From assembly GCA_018812265.1 (NCBI GenBank), contig JAHJDG010000162.1, positions 1-34,483 on the forward strand: a stretch of DNA of 34,483 nt, given 5' to 3'. Below the pieces are notes generated by a model, which saw nothing but the letters and a program-made list of their open reading frames with translations, had not been told where the DNA came from and ran no database searches. The DNA is from a bacterium. GTDB lineage: Bacteria > Electryoneota > RPQS01. Positions 8,794 through 16,834 of this stretch are shown here, piece by piece; the stretch's first letter is position 1, and each line of letters opens with the position of its first letter. The position numbers and the translations under genes are program-made.

Positions 8794-8838
8794 CCGAAAC
8801 GGAAGAGGCGACCTTCGTGGCCGCCTCTTCCGTTTCGG
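8794..8838. terminator. Long hairpin between convergent genes (probable bidirectional terminator)
   Basis: A perfect 17-bp stem (CCGAAACGGAAGAGGCG at 8794-8810 with its complement at 8822-8838) and an 11-nt loop lie 25 nt after the plus-strand stop and 13 nt before the minus-strand gene ends. There is no strong T tract on either side, so it may act mainly by blocking or by stabilising 3' ends. Confidence 0.7.
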
Positions 8839-8850
8839 GAACATTTGGTA

Positions 8851-10059
8851 TCAGAAACTCAGGATGAATCGTTTCAGGGCGTGCGCAACCTCAAGTAGTT
8901 TCCGGCAATCCACGATTTCGGGAACGTCTTTTTCGCTATGTGTGTAGTTGGCCATAAGTTCCGCTATGTACTCGGACGTTATCGCGATGGCCGGAATCCG
9001 GTTTTGCACGAAGATCATATGATCCCCCTGATACCACGGTTCTCCTTCCATCATTCCTGATAAATCCCGGAATGCCGCCCGCGCCCGCTTTTGAATTTCC
9101 GGTGGACATTCGTAGAGCGAATAGGCGGTTTTTCCACGCACGTAGCCGACGTCGTCTATGTTGATTGCCACGACCGTCGTGCTCAAGTCATTTCCGTAGC
9201 GACGCAAGTAGTCCATCTGTCCGCCGACGCTGTAATAATCCTCGCCGTTGAAAGCGATGATCTCGATTCCCACGTTGCCCGAGTAGTCCGCGAGCATTTC
9301 CGCGAGCAGCAGCTCGACGACCGTACCTGAGGCATTGTCAGATGCTCCCGGAGCGTTGCCGTAGGCGTCAATGTGGGCGCAAATGATGATCTTCTCGCAG
9401 GCACCGGGATTGTTCCGTGCGATGACGTTGCCGGCGGTGCTGGGAATCCTTCGGGCATCGCTTTTCAACGAGAAGACGGAGTTTCGATGCGCGGCGATTT
9501 CTCGGCCAACCTCAGCGGTGCAATACACCGAGGGAATATCGAAATCGCCGTCCTCGATCAGTGGAAATGGATAAAGAGCTCCCACCAGTTCGGGCTTCTT
9601 CTCCGTGGCTGTGATAATCGCCGCCGGTTGCTGGGACTCCAGAAGCGAGTAGATCTGTTTGTGATGATCGGGATTATAGAAAACGAAATTCTTGGGCATC
9701 AGTTGCTCGGCACAGAGCGATTCCATCATCAGCAGGAGTTTTCCCCGGCACTCGCAGTGCTCAAGCTCCTCGACGGTGGACACCACCACCCGTTCCGCTG
9801 TTACATCACAACCGAGCGAGAAGGGACTAACCTTCACCGGAAATGAATGCCCGTCACTTGTGAGCGAGCACGTTCCTTCCGAGAAATCCAGACAATCAAA
9901 CGGATGGGTCTCGATCTCGTAGTCCCATTGCGCAACGGTGCGGGCGAAGAAATCGGTGGCAGCGCGATTGCCCGCAGAACCCGTGCGACGGTTGGGGAGA
10001 ACCGAGCACAGTGTTCTCAGATAAAACTCCGCTTTCCTCAGTCCGCTATCGTCTTGCAT
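8851..10059 (-). CDS. M28-family zinc metallopeptidase without a signal peptide
   Basis: The 402-residue protein carries the M28 co-catalytic zinc set: His229 (CAHIDAYG), Asp241 (SDNASG), the Glu273-Asp274 pair (NGED) supplying base and ligand, Asp302 (NIDDVG) and His374 (THSEKD). Residues about 60-205 form an inserted domain in the place of the PA domain seen in secreted relatives. There is no signal peptide, so it probably acts in the cytoplasm on peptides or N-acyl amino acids. It is the last gene of a minus-strand operon, 33 nt after the TolB-like gene. The usual 'EE' is 'ED' here, an accepted variation in parts of the family. The exact substrate is unknown. Confidence 0.85.
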   Translation of the reverse strand: MQDDSGLRKAEFYLRTLCSVLPNRRTGSAGNRAATDFFARTVAQWDYEIETHPFDCLDFSEGTCSLTSDGHSFPVKVSPFSLGCDVTAERVVVSTVEELEHCECRGKLLLMMESLCAEQLMPKNFVFYNPDHHKQIYSLLESQQPAAIITATEKKPELVGALYPFPLIEDGDFDIPSVYCTAEVGREIAAHRNSVFSLKSDARRIPSTAGNVIARNNPGACEKIIICAHIDAYGNAPGASDNASGTVVELLLAEMLADYSGNVGIEIIAFNGEDYYSVGGQMDYLRRYGNDLSTTVVAINIDDVGYVRGKTAYSLYECPPEIQKRARAAFRDLSGMMEGEPWYQGDHMIFVQNRIPAIAITSEYIAELMANYTHSEKDVPEIVDCRKLLEVAHALKRFILSF

Positions 10060-10092
10060 CGTTTCGTTTCCTCTGTTCGGATGTCTCTGCCG

Positions 10093-11130
10093 CTATTCCA
10101 TCCACTCGGCGATGAAGACGTTGGTTTCGCCACGCTCTTTCTGTTCGCCGCGATTGGAGGCAAACACCAGATACTTGCCGTCATAGGACCACATCGGGAA
10201 TCCTTCGAACACCGGCGAGAAGGTGATCCGCTCAAGATCGGAGCCGTCGGGGCGGATACGATAGAGATCGAAATTCGGCATCCCCCGTCGAGACGTGTCG
10301 GCGAAGTTGGAGGTGAAAATGATCCACTCGCTGGAGGGATGCATATACGGGCAGAAGCTCGCTCCACCCAGATCGGTGACCTGCCGCTGATTGCCGCCGT
10401 CCGAGTCCATCACCCACAGTTCGAGCCGCACGGGAGACACCATCTGCTTCTGCCAGAGATCGTTCCACTTGACAAGTTCGGCGGGCGAACGCGGATGAAA
10501 CGAGCGATAGACGATGTATTTCCCGTCGGGCGAGAAGAACGGACCGCCGTCATAGCCGACCGTGTAGGTCAGGCGACGGACGCTCGATCCGTCTACGTTC
10601 ATCTTGTAGAGTTCCAAATCGCCGTCACGCCCGGAAGTGAAGACGATCTCTTTTCCGTCGGGACTCACGGCCGCTTCCGCGTCATAGCCGGGAGCGTCGG
10701 TCAGCCGCTGAAGATTCGAGCCGTCACGATAGCAGCGGTACACGTCGAATTCGTGCAGTCCCCACACATAGCCGAGGGCGCGATCGGGTTTGGGCGGGCA
10801 CTCCGGCGCGTGGTCGTGCGTGGAACAGTAGATGATTTCGTCAGTACCGGGAATGAAATAGGAACAGGTGGTCTGGCCTTTTCCGGTGCTGGACAGACGA
10901 ACATCGCTTCCGTTTACGTTCATCGTGAAGATCTGATCGCAGAGGAAACTGTCACGCGACGCTTGAAATACGAAATGCTTTCCGTCCATCGAAAAATACG
11001 CCTCGGCATTCTCTCCCCCGAAGGTAAGTTGGCGGACGTTACGGAGATGCACTTCGCCCTCGTAGACGAGCGGCTCGGCGGCGAAAGTGGTTGTAACGAG
11101 AGTAAGCAGCAAACAGACGATTGTCAGCAT
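10093..11130 (-). CDS. Periplasmic TolB-like PD40 beta-propeller protein
   Basis: The 345-residue protein begins with a signal peptide (LTIVCLLLTLVTTTFA). It contains repeated PD40/WD40-like blades, for example VSPDGKEIVFTSGRDGDLEL followed by YKMNVDGSSVRRLTYT, then FSPDGKYIVYRS and YDGKYLVFASNRG. The 'x-DGS-x-x-x-x-LT' turns match the TolB/DPP-type propeller family. No Pal-binding or TolB N-terminal domain is present, and the length suits a stand-alone propeller of about six blades. It lies between two M28 peptidase genes (gaps of 42 and 33 nt), so it may bind peptides or dock the secreted peptidase. That pairing is inferred from position only. Confidence 0.8.
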   Translation of the reverse strand: MLTIVCLLLTLVTTTFAAEPLVYEGEVHLRNVRQLTFGGENAEAYFSMDGKHFVFQASRDSFLCDQIFTMNVNGSDVRLSSTGKGQTTCSYFIPGTDEIIYCSTHDHAPECPPKPDRALGYVWGLHEFDVYRCYRDGSNLQRLTDAPGYDAEAAVSPDGKEIVFTSGRDGDLELYKMNVDGSSVRRLTYTVGYDGGPFFSPDGKYIVYRSFHPRSPAELVKWNDLWQKQMVSPVRLELWVMDSDGGNQRQVTDLGGASFCPYMHPSSEWIIFTSNFADTSRRGMPNFDLYRIRPDGSDLERITFSPVFEGFPMWSYDGKYLVFASNRGEQKERGETNVFIAEWME

Positions 11131-11172
11131 GGAAATTCCTCGGTTGGAAAATCGAAGTTGAAAAGAAACTCC

Positions 11173-12939
11173 TCAGCGGGTGGATGGCTGAAGAATCGCG
11201 GTAGTGGAGTGCAGCTCATCTTCGCGCACGAATTCTACGATGACCGTATCCCCCGGAGCGTAGATTTGTAGCGCGTAGGTGAGGTCGTAGATGTTGTTAA
11301 TCGTGACTTTTCCCAGCCGCCGGAGCAGGTCGCCACGGGTCAGCCCGGCCTGAGCGGCGGGGCCGCCTTCGCGGACTCCCGAGAGCCGCATACCGAGCAG
11401 CGAATCGGGCTGTGAAAAATCGGGAATCGAACCGAAAGAGGAACGAAACCTGCCGCCCTTTTGTGCCGGTTCCGAAACCTTGACGAACGTGAGCGGCTGC
11501 TCGTGCGCATCCACCGCGCGCGTCAGATCGGCCGTGAAGTTCGCCACCCGAGTCATGTCGGCGTAGTTGATCTTGTCGGCGTCGTCGCTGGAGCGATGAT
11601 AGTCCTCGTGCGCTCCCGTGAACAGGAAGAGTACGGGCTTGTCCACGAGGTAGAAGTTCATGTGGTCGGACGGGCCGTAACCGTCGCCCTTGCACGTCAC
11701 TTCGAGTCCGGTCTTCGCGGCGGCGCTGTCTACGAGTGATGGAAATTCTTCGGCGGTCTTGCAGCCGATGACGGTGAGTTTGTTCTCGCGGACCCGGCCC
11801 ACCATGTCGAGATTCATCATGATCCGCACGTGATCGAGGGAAAGCGGAAAATGATCCACGATTTGCCGCGATCCGCCCAAACCGACTTCCTCGGCGGTGA
11901 AGGCAACGACCAGCACCGACGCCGCGATGGGTTCGGCTTTCAGAATTCGCGCAGCTTCCAGAATGGACGCCACTCCGCTTGCGTTATCATCGGCTCCGTT
12001 GTGCACCTCACCCGGTTTCTCGTCGAGGCTTCCGCTCTGTCCGAGTCCGAGATGATCGTAGTGCGCACCGATGACGATAACGTCGCTGTCTCCGGGAATG
12101 ATTCCCGCCACGTTGCGGACTTCCACCGTCTCGCGAGAGATATCCACCGCGACTTCCACGGTGTCACTCTTGAGTTCGAGGCTGCGCGGGGCGGTGTTGG
12201 CGTCAATGAATCGCTGCACCGATTCGAGGTCGAATTCGGGAAACAGAGCCGAGACGGTGGCGCGGGTGACCCGCATCGCCGGGATTCCGCAGTCCATGTA
12301 AGGCTCGTCGGAACGCGGCGGCTTCAACACCTCGGCGGCGGTTCCGGCGTAGATCGGGCCTTCCACGACCAGCAGCGCCGTGGCTCCGTGCAATTTGGCG
12401 TTGGAGACTTTGGCTCGCAGCGTCACGTGAGTCGTGTAGCTCACTCCTTCAAAGACCGAGGTGGTATCGAACTCGCCGGGCTCTCCGGTCATGCACAGAA
12501 CGATCTTGCCCTCGGCTTGGACTTCGGCGAAGTCGTCGTATTCATATTCGGGCGCGGTAATCCCGTAACCGGCGAAGACCACCGCTCCGCGCGCCGTCGC
12601 CGCGCTTGAAAAACCGAGCGGCATGATGCCCTTGCTGGTGTCGAACCGCGCCTCGCCGAGCTTTACGTGATTCGCCGGCCCCAGAGCTACTCCCCAGCCC
12701 ATCTCAAACGGCTGAAAAAAACTGCCTTCAAAGGCGGGCTTGAGTCCCATACTGCGGAACTCGGCGGCGATGTAGTCGGCGGCCTCGCGCAACCCCGGCG
12801 TCCCGATCCCCCGTCCCTGACGGGCATCATCGGCCAAATAGCCCACGTGCGCCCGCAGGTTTTCTTCGGTATTGGCGGCGGCCAGCCCTGCGGTTAGCAG
12901 CAGCAGCGCGACCATCGCCCAAGGCGGGTTTCTTCTCAT
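11173..12939 (-). CDS. Secreted M28 aminopeptidase with PA and C-terminal PDZ domains
   Basis: The protein has 588 residues from the ATG at 12939, which begins a typical signal peptide (MRRNPPWAMVALLLLTAGLA). The frame is open to 13107, but that extension has no signal and overlaps the divergent promoter region. A PA-type domain spans about 110-260. The peptidase core shows His293 (GAHYDHLG), Asp318 (GADDNASG), Glu350-Glu351 (TAEEVG), Asp378 (NLDMVG) and His448 (EDYHRSSDD), the full M28 zinc and base set. Residues about 485-585 form a PDZ domain (a SLLGMRLSGV strand, AAQAGLTRGDLLRRLG, LTYALQIYAPGD). Such PDZ-tailed M28 enzymes are periplasmic or surface aminopeptidases. It is the first gene of the minus-strand operon. 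Confidence 0.9.
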   Translation of the reverse strand: MRRNPPWAMVALLLLTAGLAAANTEENLRAHVGYLADDARQGRGIGTPGLREAADYIAAEFRSMGLKPAFEGSFFQPFEMGWGVALGPANHVKLGEARFDTSKGIMPLGFSSAATARGAVVFAGYGITAPEYEYDDFAEVQAEGKIVLCMTGEPGEFDTTSVFEGVSYTTHVTLRAKVSNAKLHGATALLVVEGPIYAGTAAEVLKPPRSDEPYMDCGIPAMRVTRATVSALFPEFDLESVQRFIDANTAPRSLELKSDTVEVAVDISRETVEVRNVAGIIPGDSDVIVIGAHYDHLGLGQSGSLDEKPGEVHNGADDNASGVASILEAARILKAEPIAASVLVVAFTAEEVGLGGSRQIVDHFPLSLDHVRIMMNLDMVGRVRENKLTVIGCKTAEEFPSLVDSAAAKTGLEVTCKGDGYGPSDHMNFYLVDKPVLFLFTGAHEDYHRSSDDADKINYADMTRVANFTADLTRAVDAHEQPLTFVKVSEPAQKGGRFRSSFGSIPDFSQPDSLLGMRLSGVREGGPAAQAGLTRGDLLRRLGKVTINNIYDLTYALQIYAPGDTVIVEFVREDELHSTTAILQPSTR

Positions 12940-12957
12940 CTTCGGTTTTCGCTCCCG

Positions 12958-12986
12958 TTCAATCTGGTCACGGCTCAATTTGTCAA
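12958..12986 (-). promoter_or_regulatory. Candidate promoter of the M28 peptidase operon
   Basis: On the minus strand a perfect TTGACA (12986-12981) is followed 17 nt later by ATTGAA, a weak -10 element. It lies about 20 nt upstream of the ATG at 12939. The -35 is convincing, the -10 is not. Confidence 0.3.
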
Positions 12987-13012
12987 GGATTTGCGAGACA
13001 TGCAAGAGCGGC

Positions 13013-13040
13013 TTGCCAAAGTGAAGGAAATTCGTATATT
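13013..13040 (+). promoter_or_regulatory. Sigma-70 promoter of the 13068-16776 operon
   Basis: TTGCCA (13013-13018) and TATATT (13035-13040) with a 16-nt spacer each match the consensus at five of six positions. The predicted start is near 13047, leaving a leader of about 20 nt before the ATG at 13068. Confidence 0.5.
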
Positions 13041-13067
13041 GGAGTATCCAGAACGACCCGGAAATAA

Positions 13068-13823
13068 ATGGTCTTCCCGATGGACATAAATGCTCTGACC
13101 GAAGCACATTTCCAGCAGAAACCCGAGCTGTTCCTCGAACTGGCCCGTGAGTGGGCGGCGGGCGGACCCGAGCCGACGGCCGAGCAGGTGGACTGGCTCA
13201 GCCGTGCCCCGCGGCCCGTCATTGTTCGTCCGGCCGAGGCTCGCGGGGCGCTGTGGGGAATTCTGGCTTCACCGCAGCGGGCCAAGGCGCTGTCGTGGCT
13301 GGACCGGGCCGGCATTCTTGAAGAAATCCTTCCCTGTTGGGGGGGCGAGTACTTCCGGCAAGCGCTCCGTTTGCAGGCCACCGAAGAGGTTCATCTCGAA
13401 CATTGGGCCGAAGGGCTGAGCGAGGATGCCTATGATTGGTTGTGCGTCTATCAGGATCAGCGAATTGATGGCCGGATGGGTGGATGGGCGATTGCCGGAT
13501 TGGCTACCCTGCTCCTCGAGGGCGATGAACCGGCGGACAGCTTTGCCAATCGCGTGAAGCGGGACCTCAAGGTCATCGGTGCCTTGCCGCGTGAAATCGA
13601 GCGCATCGAAACCGCCATTCGCGAGTATCCGGAACTCTGCGCCGCCATTCTCGAAAACCATCCACCAACCCGCATGTTCACTCCCACTACTATCGTGGCT
13701 ACGCTATCCACGCTGCACGTGCTTCCCGAAATCGGAGAAGAGGTGCGCGCGCGGAGCCGGCACTTCGGCAATCAACTGCTGCTGCGTTTCGCCGCGCCCG
13801 ATACGGCCGGTCGCACTCCCTGA
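13068..13823 (+). CDS. Protein resembling the HD-like C-terminal region of CCA-adding enzyme/poly(A) polymerase, without the catalytic head
   Basis: The 251-residue protein starts at ATG 13068, with GGAA just upstream; the ATG at 13080 has no Shine-Dalgarno sequence. Residues about 55-110 (EARGALWGILASPQRAKALS, then WLDRAGILEEILPCW) resemble the segment of PcnB/CCA transferases that follows the polymerase head, where 'SPRxxxxLxLLxExGLLExxLPEL' is typical. The following helices (HLEHWAEGL and after) occupy the place of their HD domain. The nucleotidyltransferase head, with its GGxxRD-type and DxD residues, is absent, and the metal-binding HD pair is not recognisable. The similarity is moderate and the function unknown. 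It leads an operon, 23 nt upstream of the MBOAT gene. Confidence 0.55.
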   Translation: MVFPMDINALTEAHFQQKPELFLELAREWAAGGPEPTAEQVDWLSRAPRPVIVRPAEARGALWGILASPQRAKALSWLDRAGILEEILPCWGGEYFRQALRLQATEEVHLEHWAEGLSEDAYDWLCVYQDQRIDGRMGGWAIAGLATLLLEGDEPADSFANRVKRDLKVIGALPREIERIETAIREYPELCAAILENHPPTRMFTPTTIVATLSTLHVLPEIGEEVRARSRHFGNQLLLRFAAPDTAGRTP

Positions 13824-13846
13824 CCTCACCGCAAGCCGCTGCCCGA

Positions 13847-15280
13847 ATGCAGTTCAATTCCCTCATCTTTGGATTTTTCTTCGTTGCGATCTTCCTCGCC
13901 TATTGGCCGGCGCGGTGGCTGGGCTATCGCGCGCAGAACGTGCTGCTCCTTCTGGTAAGCGCGGTGTTTTTTGCGTGGTGGGACTATCGTTTTCTGCTGC
14001 TGCTCTACGGCGCGGCGATTGTGGACTACGCAGCGGGATGGGGACTGGTTCATGACGCTTCTCTGAAACGACGAAAATTCTGGTTGGGCGTCAGCCTGAC
14101 CGTGAACCTCTGCCTGCTCGGCTTTTTCAAGTACTATAACTTTTTCGCCGAATCCTTCGTGGATTTCGTCGCGATCTTCGGGATCGGCGCCGACGTGCGA
14201 ACACTGAACCTGATTCTCCCCTTGGGAATCAGCTTCTTCACGTTCCAGCGTCTCACCTACACGATCGAGCTCTATCGCAAACGCATCGAAGTCACACGCG
14301 ACCTCGTTGCATTTCTCTGCTTTTCGGGTTTCTTTCCGGTGGTCACGGCCGGGCCCATCGAGCGGGCCAACCGGCTGCTTCCCCAGTTTCTGAAAGCGCG
14401 AAATTTCGACGTCGCCAAGGCGAAGGACGCGCTCCGGCAAATCCTCTGGGGACTCTTCCGCAAGATCGTCATTGCCGACAATCTGGTCGCTCCCGTCGCC
14501 GAAGCCTTCGGGGAAACCTCGCGAATGAGCGGGATGGATCTGGGCGTGGGAGTGTTCCTGTTCTCGATTCAGATCTACGTGGACTTCGCCGCCTACTCGG
14601 ACATCGCGATGGGCTGCGGCAAACTGCTCGGTTTCCGTATTATGCGGAACTTCGCCTATCCCTATTTTTCGCGGGACATCGCCGAGTTCTGGCGGCGCTG
14701 GCACATTTCCATGTCGTTCTGGTTCCGCGATTACGTGTACACGCCGCTCTCGATGCACGTCAGTCTTGCGCGGCATTGGCGTCGCTTCTGGAACGTCATG
14801 GTGACGTTCACCGTCAGCGGTCTTTGGCATGGAGCGAACTGGACGTTCGTGGCGTGGGGTTTTCTGCATGGACTGTTCTTCATTCCCCACGTCTTCGGCA
14901 AGCCGCCGCAGCATGAAACCGCCATCGCTGCCGAGGGAAAGCTGCTGCCGAACCTTCGCGAGATCGGGCAGCTCACGGTAACGTTTGTGATCGTAACTCT
15001 GGCGTGGGTGTTTTTCCGCGCCGATTCGCTCGGTCACGCCTTTGCCTATTTTTCGCGGATGTTCACGGCCACCTGGCTGGTCATGCCCAAACACGGACTG
15101 GCCGTGATCTACTCGCTGGCGATTCTGGCTCTCGAATGGATTCGGCGGGAGCGGATTCACAGTTTCGAAATTCAGAATCTTCCAGTGGTCGTCCGTTGGG
15201 GATTGTACCTCGCGGTGGTCTTCGCCATCGCCGTGTTCGGAGAGTTCGGCGTGCACGACTTCTATTACGCGCAATTCTGA
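13847..15280 (+). CDS. MBOAT-family O-acyltransferase (AlgI-like)
   Basis: The 477-residue polytopic inner-membrane protein is of the usual length for AlgI/DltB-type acyltransferases. Diagnostic stretches are FFxWWDYRFLLLL near the start, LPLGISFFTFQRLTYTIELY in the centre, GPIERANRLLPQF, YVDFAAYSDIAMG, the FWRRWHISMSFWFRDYVYTP block, and SGLWHGANWTF with catalytic His328. The family moves acyl (often acetyl) groups across the membrane onto extracellular glycans or teichoic/LPS polymers. The next gene is the expected SGNH/AlgX-J-type partner that completes O-acetylation in the periplasm. The glycan substrate cannot be read from the sequence; exopolysaccharide or LPS O-acetylation is the likely role. 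Confidence 0.92.
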   Translation: MQFNSLIFGFFFVAIFLAYWPARWLGYRAQNVLLLLVSAVFFAWWDYRFLLLLYGAAIVDYAAGWGLVHDASLKRRKFWLGVSLTVNLCLLGFFKYYNFFAESFVDFVAIFGIGADVRTLNLILPLGISFFTFQRLTYTIELYRKRIEVTRDLVAFLCFSGFFPVVTAGPIERANRLLPQFLKARNFDVAKAKDALRQILWGLFRKIVIADNLVAPVAEAFGETSRMSGMDLGVGVFLFSIQIYVDFAAYSDIAMGCGKLLGFRIMRNFAYPYFSRDIAEFWRRWHISMSFWFRDYVYTPLSMHVSLARHWRRFWNVMVTFTVSGLWHGANWTFVAWGFLHGLFFIPHVFGKPPQHETAIAAEGKLLPNLREIGQLTVTFVIVTLAWVFFRADSLGHAFAYFSRMFTATWLVMPKHGLAVIYSLAILALEWIRRERIHSFEIQNLPVVVRWGLYLAVVFAIAVFGEFGVHDFYYAQF

Positions 15281-15289
15281 GGCGAGATC

Positions 15290-16396
15290 GTGGGACGATT
15301 CCTTCTTCGATTCTTTCTGTTTCTGATTCTGCTCGCGGCGGCGGGAGAGCTATTTTTCCGCTACGTCGTCGTGGCCAGCAACACGGCCTACAAGATCGAG
15401 GACAAGGAATTCAAGGTCATGCTCCACGATACGGCGGGATCCCGCAAGGGAGTCTACACGACCGGACGGTTGGGGCTGCATCGCAGTCGGTGGCAGATCA
15501 ATCACCAGGGGTGGAAGCGGGCCGAGGATTATGAATCTCCCCATTCGGGCCGCAAGCCGGTGATCGCGGTGATCGGCGATTCCTATATCGCCGGATTTCA
15601 GGTTGCGGAGCGCGAGCACCTCACGCTTCAACTCGAAGAGCTGCTGAGCGACTGCTATCACGTCTACAATCTCGGACAGGGCGGAACCTGCGCCTCGCAA
15701 TTCCTGCACGTCGCGCGCTACGCGGAAGCGCGCTTCGATCCGGACCTCTACGTGGTCCTCGTTCGTGACGGCGATTGGAAACAGAGTATCACCTACTACA
15801 TCCGCGACCAGCGAACCTGGCAGCTCCGCTGGGACGGCACGCGATACGTGGAAGTTCCGGCCGAGTTCCAGGCTACCCGCTGGCGGCGTCTGCCGAAATA
15901 CTGCGCGATCATCCGCTATTTCGTGTACAACGTGAATCTCGATATTTTCAGCGGGCGCCAGGGCGGATGGCGGCAGGCGGGAACGGATCCCTCCGACAAG
16001 CGGAAGAGTCGAAGCGATGCGCCGTCGGTGAAAGACGGGATGTTCTATATCGTTCGCCGCTTTCGGGAAGAGATTCCCTACAAACCACTGATCTTCATGT
16101 ATGACGCGCAACAAGGCAACGTCTACAAAGGAACGCCGCCGTTCAGCCAGAACTATCTGCCGTGGCTGCAGGAAATCTGTATCGAGACTCGCTGCGACGT
16201 ACTCGATTTGGGAGACGTCTTCGCCGACCGCTGGGCTGCCAATCACCGGCGATTCGATTTCGGCCGCGATTATCATTGGAACGCCTACGGCCATCGAGTC
16301 GTCGCCGAAGGAATCTACGATCATCTGATTCGCGAGGGACTGGTCGTTCCCGAAGCCGAACGGGAACTTCAGGCGGCGCTGCGAGGAATGAAATGA
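15290..16396 (+). CDS. Membrane-anchored SGNH-hydrolase-like acyltransferase partner of the MBOAT protein
   Basis: The 368-residue protein starts at GTG, 9 nt after the MBOAT stop, with GAGGCGAG between them. An N-terminal membrane anchor covers residues about 4-25. The SGNH blocks are visible: block I VIGDSYIAG with Ser98, a GQGGTCASQ oxyanion segment near 145, and block V DYHWNAYGH with Asp327 and His329 completing the triad. This is the AlgX/AlgJ/PatB-type arrangement: the periplasmic enzyme takes the acetyl group delivered by the MBOAT protein and attaches it to a glycan. It overlaps the S4-protein gene by 4 nt (ATGA). Confidence 0.85.
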   Translation: MGRFLLRFFLFLILLAAAGELFFRYVVVASNTAYKIEDKEFKVMLHDTAGSRKGVYTTGRLGLHRSRWQINHQGWKRAEDYESPHSGRKPVIAVIGDSYIAGFQVAEREHLTLQLEELLSDCYHVYNLGQGGTCASQFLHVARYAEARFDPDLYVVLVRDGDWKQSITYYIRDQRTWQLRWDGTRYVEVPAEFQATRWRRLPKYCAIIRYFVYNVNLDIFSGRQGGWRQAGTDPSDKRKSRSDAPSVKDGMFYIVRRFREEIPYKPLIFMYDAQQGNVYKGTPPFSQNYLPWLQEICIETRCDVLDLGDVFADRWAANHRRFDFGRDYHWNAYGHRVVAEGIYDHLIREGLVVPEAERELQAALRGMK

Positions 16397-16776
16397 AACT
16401 GCGGATTGACATCTGGCTGCATCGCGCGCGATTGTTCAAATCGCGGACACAGGCGACGGCCGCCTGCCGGGAAGGCAAGATCATGGTGAACGACAAATTC
16501 GCCGACGCGGGGGATCTGGTGGCGGAAGGCGACACGGTTAAAATCCGAATGCGTGGCTTGTATCGCTCGTTTCTCGTGAAGGAGGCCGCCAAAATCAACC
16601 TGTCCAAGCAGGAAGCGAAGCGGATGTACGAGGAAGTCACCACCCCGGAGGCGCTGGAGAAGTTTCGGCAGGTGGAAGCATCGAGTCGTGAGTTCCGGAC
16701 GGCGGCCAAGCAGGATTCCGGTTCCCGCCCCACCAAGAAGAGCCGCCGCACGCTGGAAAAGCTCCGCAGAAAATAG
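16393..16776 (+). CDS. hslR: S4-domain RNA-binding protein, Hsp15 (HslR)/RqcP-like
   Basis: The 127-residue protein starts at ATG 16393, overlapping the upstream stop codon (ATGA) behind a GAGGAATGAA ribosome-binding region. The frame is open to 16162, but that is a shadow of the SGNH gene. Residues 1-60 are a compact S4 domain (MKLRIDIWLHRARLFKSRTQ, then ACREGKIMVND and GDTVKIRMRG). The middle (FLVKEAAKINLSKQEAKRMYEEVT) and the lysine/arginine-rich tail match Hsp15-type proteins, which bind 50S subunits with stalled nascent chains. Its place after glycan-acetylation genes has no obvious functional meaning. Confidence 0.85.
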   Translation: MKLRIDIWLHRARLFKSRTQATAACREGKIMVNDKFADAGDLVAEGDTVKIRMRGLYRSFLVKEAAKINLSKQEAKRMYEEVTTPEALEKFRQVEASSREFRTAAKQDSGSRPTKKSRRTLEKLRRK

Positions 16777-16798
16777 CCAAGACACGGAGACAATTGTG

Positions 16799-16834
16799 AA
16801 GAAACGCAGCCCTCAGGACTGCGTTTCTTGTTTC
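16799..16834. terminator. Bidirectional terminator overlapping the end of the GT9 gene
   Basis: An 11-bp perfect stem (AAGAAACGCAG at 16799-16809 with 16819-16829) and a 9-nt loop are followed on the plus strand by TTGTTTCTT-type sequence. On the minus strand the right arm encodes the last residues of the GT9 protein (KQETQS) and the stop codon lies in the loop region, so one hairpin serves two convergent operons. Confidence 0.75.

Noticed and set aside
9847-11271. Plus-strand open frame (474 codons) opposite the propeller and peptidase genes
   Set aside because: It spans the gap between two real minus-strand genes and has no recognisable domain or start signal.
12990-13018. Possible minus-strand sigma-54 promoter (TGGCAAG...TTGCA) for the M28 operon
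   Set aside because: The distance between the GG and GC doublets is two bases too long, which sigma-54 does not tolerate.
13826-15274. Minus-strand open frame (482 codons) opposite the MBOAT gene
   Set aside because: The plus strand encodes an unmistakable MBOAT protein; the antisense product is an Arg/Glu/His-rich shadow.
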